This document shows, piece by piece, positions 8,584 through 15,931 of a DNA stretch of 64,000 nucleotides. Each line of letters opens with the position of its first letter. Position 1 is the first letter of the stretch. The notes beneath the pieces are model-generated. The model did no database searches. It saw nothing but the letters and a program-made list of their open reading frames with translations, and was not told the DNA's origin. Source of the stretch: Massilia aurea (GTDB taxonomy: Bacteria; Pseudomonadota; Gammaproteobacteria; Burkholderiales; Burkholderiaceae_D). A program made the position numbers and the translations under genes. The stretch is taken from assembly GCF_014200505.1 (NCBI RefSeq), contig NZ_JACHBX010000005.1, positions 248,001-312,000 on the forward strand, given 5' to 3'.

Positions 8584-8596
8584 CGGGCACGCCCGT

Positions 8597-9877
8597 TCAG
8601 GCGAGGGCAAACATGCACGCCACAGCGAGCGCCATCACCGACGTGCATAGCCATCCAAGGATTTTCAAGCGCCGGGAGATGGTCAATGCGCCCATGACGT
8701 CGTGGCGCGCTGCCATCAGCAGCATCACGGCCATGATCGGGATCGAGACGACGCCGTTGATAACGGCGCTCCAGTAGAGCGCCTTGATCGGGTCGATGGG
8801 TGCGTAGATCAGTGCCACCCCAAGCAGCGTCGCCAGAACGATGATCGCGTAGAAACGCGGTGCCACGGCCGGCTTGTCCTGCAAGCTGTTTTTCCATTCG
8901 AAGGTGCCCGCCATCGCGTAGGCAGCCGATCCCGCAAGCACGGGAATTGCCAGCAGGCCGGTGCCGATGATGCCAAGACTGAAAAGGGTGAACGCGAATT
9001 CGCCGGCAATCGGCCGCAGCGCTTCGGCCGCCTGCGCCGAGGATGAAATGTCGGTGATGCCGTGCAGGTGCAACGTCACGGCAAAGGTCAGCATGATGGC
9101 AAATGCCACGGCATTTGAAAACCCCATGCCAATATAGGTATCGACCTTGATACGGTCGAGGCTTGCCTTCGCTTCGGCCGGTGCATATTTCAGGGCCCGC
9201 GCGTCGGGTATCGCACGCAGGTTTTCGACTTCCTGCGATGACTGCCAAAAAAACAGGTACGGGCTGATGGTGGTGCCGAATACCGCGACAATCGTCGTGA
9301 CGTACGCAGCCTTCCAGGGCAGGTGCGGGAACGTGATCAAGCCGACTGCGACTGTGGCCCATGGCACCCTGACGACAAACACGGTCACCACGTACGCCAG
9401 TAGCGCCAGCGTCATCCATTTCAGGATGCGCACATAGCGGGTGTACGGAATCATCACCTGCAGCACGGCGGACAATGCGCCGAAACCGATCGCGTACACA
9501 TGTGCGGGGCCGCCTATTACCAGCCGCAGGGCGTCGCCCATTGCCGCGATGTCGGCGGCGATATTGATGATATTTGCAAGCAGCAACAGCATGACGATTG
9601 CATACAGCAACGTCTTCGAATAATGGCGCCGGATATTGGTGGCCAAACCATGCCCCGTCACCACGCCAATACGTGCGCTGACAATCTGGATGCCGACCAT
9701 CAGCGGATAGGTAAATATCACCGTCCACAGCAACCCGAAACCGAATTGTGCACCGGCCTGCGAGTAGGTTGCGATGCCGCTCGGATCGTCGTCGGCCGCG
9801 CCGGTGATCAGGCCAGGTCCTAATTTGGACAGTAACGTGGTGGGTTTTTCTGCGAACGCCGGCAGGGACTCTTCCAT
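8597..9877 (-). CDS. Nramp-family divalent metal transporter, non-canonical metal site
   Basis: A 426-residue LeuT-fold transporter with about eleven helices. The first helix reads 'GPGLITGAADDDPSGIATYSQ' where classical Nramps have DPGN, and helix 6 reads 'GTTISPYLFFWQSS' where they have the MPH metal-ligand triplet. The Met that confers selectivity for transition metals is therefore missing, as in Nramp-related Mg transporters and other divergent clades. Known Nramps use H+ to import Mn2+ or Fe2+; here Mg2+ or another hard cation is equally possible. It ends 13 bases from the convergent DUF3617 gene. No regulator gene is adjacent. Confidence 0.85.
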   Translation of the reverse strand: MEESLPAFAEKPTTLLSKLGPGLITGAADDDPSGIATYSQAGAQFGFGLLWTVIFTYPLMVGIQIVSARIGVVTGHGLATNIRRHYSKTLLYAIVMLLLLANIINIAADIAAMGDALRLVIGGPAHVYAIGFGALSAVLQVMIPYTRYVRILKWMTLALLAYVVTVFVVRVPWATVAVGLITFPHLPWKAAYVTTIVAVFGTTISPYLFFWQSSQEVENLRAIPDARALKYAPAEAKASLDRIKVDTYIGMGFSNAVAFAIMLTFAVTLHLHGITDISSSAQAAEALRPIAGEFAFTLFSLGIIGTGLLAIPVLAGSAAYAMAGTFEWKNSLQDKPAVAPRFYAIIVLATLLGVALIYAPIDPIKALYWSAVINGVVSIPIMAVMLLMAARHDVMGALTISRRLKILGWLCTSVMALAVACMFALA

Positions 9878-10186
9878 AATTGCAGGCTATTCCATTTACT
9901 CATGCATGGTCCAGAACGGACTGGAGGGGATGTTCATCACTTTCCCACGAGTCTAACGTGTTAATTCGTCTTGTAGGATATTTCTTACACGGCCCTGATA
10001 GCGATGGTGACGCCTTGAACGCAGCGTTGTCAACAACACATTGGCACGCAAATTCATGCCACTGTCATCATGCCGAATTAGCATCCCTCCGTCAGCCCCG
10101 CCGATATGGCGCTGACAACTTCTGATGCGCTCGCCCGTCATGCGTGGCGCGAAATAACTCATCACACTTGAAGAGGGTTTGCTTTT
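9878..10186. other. Divergent intergenic region between the Nramp gene and the glycerophosphodiesterase gene
   Basis: This 309-base gap should hold both divergent promoters. On the plus side it contains the Pho-box-like promoter listed separately (10053-10084). Near the Nramp start there is a small dyad (TCCAG, six bases, CTGGA, around 9908-9923) of unknown meaning. I see no convincing small gene: the short frames here lack a ribosome site. Confidence 0.5.
10053..10084 (+). promoter_or_regulatory. Pho-box-like promoter of the glycerophosphodiesterase gene
   Basis: Two half-sites TTCAT (10053-10057) and GTCATC (10064-10069) are 11 bases apart. Nine bases then lead to a TAGCAT -10 element (10079-10084). 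The 11-base pitch and position replacing the -35 are the known architecture of PhoB-dependent promoters. The first half-site is weaker than at the other two sites in this window. The implied leader is about 95 bases. Confidence 0.5.
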
Positions 10187-11215
10187 ATGAAAACGTCGTA
10201 TCTGGGACTGTTGCCGCTTGCGGCCATGCTGTTCGCGCCGGTCGCCGCCCATGCCATGCCGGTATCGACGCTCACCGGTGAACGTCCGCTCGTCATTTCC
10301 CACCGCGGCGCCAGCGGGTATCTGCCGGAAGAGTCGGTGCAGTCCTATCAACTGGCCATGCGGATGGGCGCCGACTATATCGAAGGCGACGTCTACCTGA
10401 CCGCCGACAACAAGGCCGTGATGCTGCATGACGGCACCTTGAACGCCACGACGAACGTCGTCGCATTCGCAGCCACGCATCCCGAGATCGCCGCCCTGCG
10501 TTCCAGCAACGGGACCTACGATGTGCGTAAATTCACGCTGGCGCAGCTCGAGCAGTTGTCCGTGACGTGCCGCAACGCCAATGGCTACTGCACCGACAAG
10601 ACCTATTTCAACCCGGCCATTTCGTACAGCTTCACGTCGTACGACGCCTTCCTCGACCTGGCCTACAACCATTTTCTGGAAACCGGTGTCGCCATCGGCG
10701 TCTTCCCCGAAGCCAAGCAAAGTGGGCTGGAGGTGGCGGAAGCCATCCTGGCAGGCCTGACCAATGCGAAGTACAACGGCTACTTCACGACGGCGGGCCG
10801 CGCCCTGACGCAGTCCTTCAACGCGGCGCAGGTGGAATACCTGAACGCCAACTCGTCCATTCCGGTCAGCTATCTGGGCGTCTGCCCCACCACGGCGGCA
10901 GGGGCGGCTGCGGTCGCCGCCATCGCCGACGGCATCGGTCCATCGGCGGGTCAGCTCAGCGCAGCCTGCGTGCAGGCTGCGCACGATGCCGGGATGACGG
11001 TCACGCCGTACACGTTCCTGAACAACCCGGCCAGCTACGAGGCGGCCTACAACCTCGGTGTGGACGGCGTCTTCACCAACTATCCGGACATCGCCGTCAC
11101 CGTGCGCGACCAGGTATTCGGCCCGGCCACGCCAGTGCCCGAGCCGCATTCGCTGGCGCTGCTGGGGCTGGGTCTGGCCGGCATCGTCGGATTGAAAAAG
11201 CGCAAGCAGGCTTGA
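10187..11215 (+). CDS. Exported glycerophosphodiester phosphodiesterase with PEP-CTERM tail
   Basis: A 342-residue GDPD TIM-barrel enzyme that hydrolyses glycerophosphodiesters to sn-glycerol-3-phosphate and an alcohol. An N-terminal signal peptide ends at VAAHA (about residue 23). The catalytic pattern is present: 'VISHRGASGYLPEES' (His and Arg near 38-39), 'YIEGDVYLTAD' (Glu/Asp metal ligands near 65-67) and 'MLHDGTL' (second catalytic His near 82). The C-terminus carries VPEP, a hydrophobic helix and the basic end KKRKQ, the PEP-CTERM signal processed by exosortase. It is thus probably attached to or released from the cell envelope or EPS. The Pho-like promoter upstream suggests phosphate scavenging from phospholipid-derived diesters. 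Confidence 0.9.
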   Translation: MKTSYLGLLPLAAMLFAPVAAHAMPVSTLTGERPLVISHRGASGYLPEESVQSYQLAMRMGADYIEGDVYLTADNKAVMLHDGTLNATTNVVAFAATHPEIAALRSSNGTYDVRKFTLAQLEQLSVTCRNANGYCTDKTYFNPAISYSFTSYDAFLDLAYNHFLETGVAIGVFPEAKQSGLEVAEAILAGLTNAKYNGYFTTAGRALTQSFNAAQVEYLNANSSIPVSYLGVCPTTAAGAAAVAAIADGIGPSAGQLSAACVQAAHDAGMTVTPYTFLNNPASYEAAYNLGVDGVFTNYPDIAVTVRDQVFGPATPVPEPHSLALLGLGLAGIVGLKKRKQA

Positions 11216-11230
11216 TCACGCACGTGATTG

Positions 11231-11263
11231 GCACGCCCGGCCGGCATATCCGATCGGGCGTGC
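11231..11263 (+). terminator. Hairpin after the glycerophosphodiesterase gene
   Basis: Perfect 9-base arms GCACGCCCG (11231-11239) and CGGGCGTGC (11255-11263) enclose a 15-base loop. There is no clear T-run, so it is a possible but imperfect terminator separating this gene from the phoD promoter. Confidence 0.4.
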
Positions 11264-11302
11264 AAATCATGCCCAGCACTTCATGCCCCGTGCATCGCCC
11301 GC

Positions 11303-11334
11303 GTCATCAGAGCGTCATCGGCGCTGGCTAAGAT
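11303..11334 (+). promoter_or_regulatory. Pho box and -10 element of phoD
   Basis: The half-site GTCATC occurs twice, at 11303-11308 and 11314-11319. The identity extends to GCGTCATC in both copies, giving a pitch of 11 bases. Nine bases after the second copy is TAAGAT (11329-11334), a good -10. There is no -35 match of its own, as expected when PhoB replaces it. The start codon follows 33 bases after the -10. Confidence 0.65.
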
Positions 11335-11367
11335 TTGCCGTCTTTCACTTTTACCAATTGCCATCCC

Positions 11368-13050
11368 ATGAACCAATCGCATTCGCGCCGCAATTTCATT
11401 CGTACCTTCTCCCTCGGCACCGTCGCCGTGTCGGCCCTCCCGCTCGCGGCCTGCGGCGGTGATGGCGACGACCGCACCGTCAGCTTCGCGCATGGCGTGG
11501 CCAGCGGCGATCCGCTGGCCGACCGCGTCATCCTGTGGACGCGCATCACGGCCACCGGCACTGCCGACATCGATGTCGGCTGGGAGATTTCCGAGACGAG
11601 CGACTTTTCGCGTACGGTGGCCTCGGGCAGCCTGCGCACTGGCAGCGCCAGCGACTTCACGGTCAAAGTGGATGCCACCGGCCTGACGGCCAACCGCAGC
11701 TATTTCTACCGCTTCGGCTGCTACGGCCAGCTCTCGCCGGTGGGGCGTACCAAGACGCTGCCAACCGGCAGCGTCTCACGCGTGCGCTTTGCCGTGTTCA
11801 GCTGCTCGAACTACCCGGCCGGCTACTTCAACGTGTACGCCGATGCCGCCAGGTTCGACGATATCGATGTCGGCCTGCACCTGGGCGACTACATCTACGA
11901 ATACGCCGCCGGCGGCTATGCGTCGCAAAACGCGGGTAACCTGGGGCGCGTGTCGAAGCCGGCCACCGAGATCATCACGCTGACGGATTACCGCATCCGT
12001 TTCCAGCAATACCGCACCGACCCGGACCTGCAGGCGGTGCATGCGCGCATGCCCTTCATCGCTGTCTGGGATGACCATGAACTGAGCAATGACACCTGGA
12101 GCGGTGGCGCCGAAAATCACGACCCGGCCACGGAAGGCCTGTGGTCGGCGCGGCGCCAGATGGCGATCCAGGCGTATCACGAGTGGATGCCGATCCGTGT
12201 GCCGGATGCCGCGCGCCCGGACAGGATCTACCGATCGTTCGATTTCGGCAACCTGCTGTCGCTGCACATGCTGGACACCCGCGTGATCGGTCGCGACAAG
12301 CAGCTGGCCCTGGCCAGCTATGTCGGCGCCGACCGCAGCTTCAACAGCGCTGCCTTCACCGCTGACGTGACGAACCCGGCGCGCCAGCTGATGGGCACGG
12401 AGCAGACCGCGTGGCTGCGCAACCAGATGAGCAAGTCGACGGCCACCTGGCAGATCCTGGGCCAGCAGGTACTGATGGCGCGCATGCTGCTGCCGGCGCC
12501 GATGGTGCTGGGCACGACGGGCTATGCGGCGTACTTCGCGATTGCTGCCAAGGTCAAGGCCGGCGTGGCGCTGAGCGCCGCCGAACAGCAGCTGCTCGCG
12601 GCCACGCCGGTGCCGTACAACCTCGATGCCTGGGATGGCTACCACGCCGCGCGCGAGACGGTGCTGAACATGGCGCAGACGCTGAACAAGAACATGGTGG
12701 TGCTGGCGGGTGACACCCACAATGCCTGGGCCAGCGACCTGGCCGACCAGCAGGGGCGGGCAGTGGGCGTTGAATTCGGCGTGCCGGCCGTGACCTCGCC
12801 TGGTTTCGAAAGCTATTTCCCGACTGTTGCGCCGGCCATCGTGGCGGGCGGCATGGAGCAGCTGATCGGGCCGCTGCAATACGCCGAGACGGCCTCGCGC
12901 GGCTTCGTGGTGCTGACGGTCACGCCGACCGAAACACGGGCCGAGTACCGTTATGTCGATACGGTCACGTCGAAAACGTACAAGGCGGTCGTCGGCAAGA
13001 CGCTGCGCATGTTGCCGGGCGCAGCGAACCGCAAGATCGTCGCCGCCTGA
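11368..13050 (+). CDS. phoD: PhoD-type alkaline phosphatase/phosphodiesterase (Tat-exported)
   Basis: A 560-residue Ca2+/Fe3+-dependent phosphatase of the PhoD family, releasing phosphate from mono- and diesters outside the cytoplasm. The N-terminus has a twin-arginine signal (SRRNFIRTF) followed by a hydrophobic stretch and LAACGG, so a Tat-exported lipoprotein is possible. The fibronectin-like N-domain ('FAHGVASGDPLADRVILWTRI', residues 34-54) precedes the metallophosphatase core. Core motifs are 'FSCSNYP' near 149, 'LHLGDYIYEYA' near 170, 'VWDDHELSND' near 232, and 'VLAGDTHNAWASDL' near 448. The ATG at 11368 is chosen over an in-frame upstream start because the Tat signal then begins at the N-terminus. 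Confidence 0.93.
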   Translation: MNQSHSRRNFIRTFSLGTVAVSALPLAACGGDGDDRTVSFAHGVASGDPLADRVILWTRITATGTADIDVGWEISETSDFSRTVASGSLRTGSASDFTVKVDATGLTANRSYFYRFGCYGQLSPVGRTKTLPTGSVSRVRFAVFSCSNYPAGYFNVYADAARFDDIDVGLHLGDYIYEYAAGGYASQNAGNLGRVSKPATEIITLTDYRIRFQQYRTDPDLQAVHARMPFIAVWDDHELSNDTWSGGAENHDPATEGLWSARRQMAIQAYHEWMPIRVPDAARPDRIYRSFDFGNLLSLHMLDTRVIGRDKQLALASYVGADRSFNSAAFTADVTNPARQLMGTEQTAWLRNQMSKSTATWQILGQQVLMARMLLPAPMVLGTTGYAAYFAIAAKVKAGVALSAAEQQLLAATPVPYNLDAWDGYHAARETVLNMAQTLNKNMVVLAGDTHNAWASDLADQQGRAVGVEFGVPAVTSPGFESYFPTVAPAIVAGGMEQLIGPLQYAETASRGFVVLTVTPTETRAEYRYVDTVTSKTYKAVVGKTLRMLPGAANRKIVAA

Positions 13051-13060
13051 CGTAGAGCAT

Positions 13061-13085
13061 GGAGCGAGGCGCAAGTCCTCGCTCC
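13061..13085 (+). terminator. Bidirectional hairpin between phoD and the convergent secreted-protein gene
   Basis: Perfect 9-base arms GGAGCGAGG and CCTCGCTCC flank the loop CGCAAGT. The structure fills the 46-base gap between two convergent genes. The T-tract is short on both strands. Confidence 0.5.
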
Positions 13086-13096
13086 CCTTCATACCA

Positions 13097-13456
13097 TCAA
13101 CACATTCCCAGCTGCCAGACGAGTTTCTCGCGATCCTTTTCCAGCAGCTGCACCTCGACCCCCTTGCTGGCCGAGCGCGTGATCACGACCGTCTTGTGAA
13201 AATACGCGTACTGGATGCTGACCGCGCCCGAACTCTCGCTGCGCTTGACGTCGGCCCGGTCGAAATTGAGCTTCAGGTTCTGCAGGATCTGCGCATCGGG
13301 CCAGTCGGCCGACAGGCGCACGTGGCGCGTGCGGTCGTCGCCATTGGCCTGCGGGTAGACGCGCTCGCAGGCGTGGGTGGGCGCTGGCGCCACGACGAAC
13401 GCAGACAGTGACAGCAAGCCTGCTGCAAGAAGGTTCAGGGACAAGGCGCGGGTCAT
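13097..13456 (-). CDS. Small secreted protein of unknown function
   Basis: A 119-residue product with an N-terminal signal peptide (hydrophobic core, then APTHA cleavage near residue 29). The mature domain of about 90 residues has two cysteines, one near its start (CERVYP) and one at the extreme C-terminus (QLGMC), which could pair. Alternating hydrophobic residues ('SIQYAYFHKTVVITRSASKGVEVQLLEKD') suggest a small beta-sheet domain. I recognise no family. It lies 28 bases after the hybrid kinase gene in the same direction, so it may be the last gene of the RsbQ-like/kinase operon. Confidence 0.6.
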   Translation of the reverse strand: MTRALSLNLLAAGLLSLSAFVVAPAPTHACERVYPQANGDDRTRHVRLSADWPDAQILQNLKLNFDRADVKRSESSGAVSIQYAYFHKTVVITRSASKGVEVQLLEKDREKLVWQLGMC

Positions 13457-13484
13457 GTTGTCGATGCCGGTGAGGAACAGGTGC

Positions 13485-15035
13485 TTACTGTAGCAGCAAG
13501 CGCAGCCGCTCGATATCGATCGGCTTGGTCAGGTGATGATCGAACCCCGCATCGCGCGCCAGTTGCCGGTCGCGCTCCTGGCCCCAGCCCGTCGCCGCAA
13601 TCAGTTTGGTGCTGGCGCAGGCATCCAGCCCGCGCAGGCGCCGCGCCAGCTCGTAGCCATTGAAGTCGGGCAGGCCGATATCGAGCAGCGCGACCTCGGG
13701 CAAGAAGTCCGGCGCCAGCGCCAGTGCGCCGGCCGCCGTATGCGCCAGCAGCGTCGTGCAGCCGAACAGCTCGAGCATCGTCGCCATCGTCTCGGCCGCA
13801 TCGACATTGTCATCCACCACCAGCACCCGCAGTGGCGCCGGCTGGCCAGGCGCCGTTGCTATTTCTTCCGCCACCACACAACCCGCGATCAGCGGCAGGC
13901 GCAACGTGAACTGGCTGCCGCGGCCCGGGCCATCGCTCTCGACCAGGATCTCGCCACCATGCAGCAGGGCGATGCCGCGCGCTAGCGCCAGACCGATGCC
14001 CAGGCCGCCGCAGGCGCGCTCGCGCCCCGGTTCCAGCTGCGTGAACAACTGGAAGATCGTCCCCAGCGCGCCCGCCGGGATGCCGATGCCGTTGTCGCGC
14101 ACGCGCAGTTCGGCGTGACCGGCCTGGCCCGCCAGTTCCACATCGATCAGCCCGCCATCGGGCGTGTACTTGGCTGCGTTGCCCAGCAGGTTGATCACGA
14201 CCTGCGCCAGGCGCGTGGCATCGCCATCCACCGTCAGCGGCGCCTCTGGCAGCGCCAGGCGCAGCGTGTGGCGCGCCGCCGTCATCATCGGCGCCATGTC
14301 GTGCACCGCGCCGCGCACCAGCGCCGCCATGTCGACCGGCGCGCGCCGCAGCTGCATGCGGTTCTGCGTGATGCGCGAGACTTCCATCAGGTCGTCCACC
14401 AGCCGCGTCAGGTGGCGTAGCTGGCGGTCGAATGCGCCGATCACGCGCGCGTCGTCGTCGTTGCCGTGCTTGATCTTGAGAACGTCGAGCGCGCTGCGCA
14501 TCGGGGCGAGCGGATTGCGCAGCTCGTGCGACAGCGTGGCCAGAAATTCATCCTTGCGCAGGTCGGCCGCCGACAACTGCGTGTTCGCCGCCTGCAGTTG
14601 CAGGTCGCGCTGGCGCTGCACGTTGTGGGCGCCGTCGGCGGCCTCCGACTTGCACAGCAGTGCGTTTTCGTAGGCATGTCTGCCACCGGCGCGAAACAGT
14701 GCCCAGTGGTCGATCTCGCGATCGCCATCGCGCTGGCGCACGAGCTGGAGCAGTACCGGCAGCCGCGCGCCGCCCGCCATCAAGAGGTCGACCTGGATGT
14801 CGTGCGCCGCGCCCTCGCTCTGCAGGCGCGGCACGCAGCACGTGTAGTGGAACAGGCGGGCGCTGGCCGGCAGCAGGTCGTGCAGGCGCGTGCCCACCAG
14901 CGCGCCGGGGGCCATGCCGAGCCACGCATGCAGGCTGGCATTGGCCGTGAGGATCATGCCGTGTGCATCGGTTGCCATCAGGCCGCAAGCAGCCTGGTCG
15001 AAGAACAGGTCGGTCGCGGTGAGGGCAGCGTTCAT
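13485..15035 (-). CDS. Hybrid sensor histidine kinase with RsbP-like PAS domain
   Basis: A 516-residue cytoplasmic kinase with no membrane segment. Domains in order: PAS (residues about 8-127), short coiled coil (135-160), HisKA with phospho-acceptor His170 in 'ATLSHELRNPL', HATPase (about 265-382; N-box 'NLLGNAAKYTPDG', G-boxes 'DNGIGIP' and 'GGLGIGLAL'), and a receiver (403-516) with Asp452 and the lysine in 'HLTKPID'. The PAS resembles that of Bacillus RsbP over its whole length: CG near the start, AN after the first strand, ARLF, PVL, and YENALL at its end. It starts 6 bases after the stop of an RsbQ-like hydrolase gene. The output is presumably phosphotransfer through the receiver to an unlinked partner. 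Confidence 0.9.
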   Translation of the reverse strand: MNAALTATDLFFDQAACGLMATDAHGMILTANASLHAWLGMAPGALVGTRLHDLLPASARLFHYTCCVPRLQSEGAAHDIQVDLLMAGGARLPVLLQLVRQRDGDREIDHWALFRAGGRHAYENALLCKSEAADGAHNVQRQRDLQLQAANTQLSAADLRKDEFLATLSHELRNPLAPMRSALDVLKIKHGNDDDARVIGAFDRQLRHLTRLVDDLMEVSRITQNRMQLRRAPVDMAALVRGAVHDMAPMMTAARHTLRLALPEAPLTVDGDATRLAQVVINLLGNAAKYTPDGGLIDVELAGQAGHAELRVRDNGIGIPAGALGTIFQLFTQLEPGRERACGGLGIGLALARGIALLHGGEILVESDGPGRGSQFTLRLPLIAGCVVAEEIATAPGQPAPLRVLVVDDNVDAAETMATMLELFGCTTLLAHTAAGALALAPDFLPEVALLDIGLPDFNGYELARRLRGLDACASTKLIAATGWGQERDRQLARDAGFDHHLTKPIDIERLRLLLQ

Positions 15036-15041
15036 GGATGG

Positions 15042-15845
15042 TCAGCTTGGCTGCTGTGTGAGGAAGGTGTCGATTGCGGCCGAGACGTCGGTCGGCGCAC
15101 TCATGTGCGGACAGTGGCCGACATTCGGTACCAGCGCGAACGTGCTGCCGGGCAGGTTCTGGTGCAGCCATTGGCCGGCCGTGCGCGGCGCAATCAGGTC
15201 GTCGCTGCATTGCAGGATCAGCGCCGGCGTCGTGGACCTGGGCACATCAAGGCGGTGGTCCGAGCGGAACGTGACGCTGGCAAAGTGATGGGCGATCTCG
15301 GGATCGTTGCGGCAGAAACTGGCCGTCAGCCCGGAGGCCAGATGGGGCTGGTTGGGCGCGCCCATGATGGTGGGTGCAAGGCTGTGCGACCAGGTGATGA
15401 AGTTCGTCTCCATCGTCTCGAGCAGTTCGTCGATGTCGTCGCGCGTGAAGCCGCCCGTGTAGTCGCCGTCGTTGATGTAGCAGGGCGACGGACTGACCAT
15501 GATCTGCGCGGCGAAGCGCTCGGGCGCGGCGATCGTGGCCAGCATGCCGATTGTCGCGCCGACCGAGTGCCCGACAAACACGACCGGGCCACTGGCATGG
15601 GCGTCGATCAAAGCGAGCAGGTCGTCGGCGTGACCCTGCAGCGTCGAATGGCGGGCGCGGTCATAGGCCGACAGGTCCGAGCCGCCGGAGCCGACGAGAT
15701 CGTAGGTGAGGACGCGGTACCGGTGCTGGTAGGCGGGGGCGAGGTGACGCCACATCGTCTGGTCGCACCCGAAACCATGGGCAAATACCATGGTGGCGGC
15801 GCCCTGGCCGGCGAGGTGAACGTTATGGCGAAGCTGGGCGGACAT
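15042..15845 (-). CDS. RsbQ/KAI2-like alpha/beta hydrolase
   Basis: A 267-residue alpha/beta hydrolase close to Bacillus RsbQ, which works with the PAS domain of RsbP in energy-stress signalling, probably by making or handling a small ligand. Family markers are 'FAHGFGCDQTMW' (21-32), the nucleophile Ser94 in 'VGHSVGATIGML', 'SPSPCYIND' (118-126), 'LILQCSDDLIAP' with the acid Asp215/216, and His244 in 'GHCPHMS'. The triad is therefore complete. The start has GAGAGGC upstream. It is the first gene of a two- or three-gene unit with the PAS hybrid kinase, the same partnership as RsbQ-RsbP but with a different output domain. Confidence 0.9.
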   Translation of the reverse strand: MSAQLRHNVHLAGQGAATMVFAHGFGCDQTMWRHLAPAYQHRYRVLTYDLVGSGGSDLSAYDRARHSTLQGHADDLLALIDAHASGPVVFVGHSVGATIGMLATIAAPERFAAQIMVSPSPCYINDGDYTGGFTRDDIDELLETMETNFITWSHSLAPTIMGAPNQPHLASGLTASFCRNDPEIAHHFASVTFRSDHRLDVPRSTTPALILQCSDDLIAPRTAGQWLHQNLPGSTFALVPNVGHCPHMSAPTDVSAAIDTFLTQQPS

Positions 15846-15931
15846 TGAATGCCTCTCGTCGGTTCACGCAGATATACACAAAAAATAGCATCATTCTTGT
15901 GTAATGTCAGCAATGCCGATGTAAAAGGCGG

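Noticed and set aside
9880..10125. 81-codon plus-strand frame between the Nramp and glycerophosphodiesterase genes
   Set aside because: It has no ribosome site, runs across the Pho-box-like promoter and has an irregular Cys/His-rich composition, so it is most likely non-coding.
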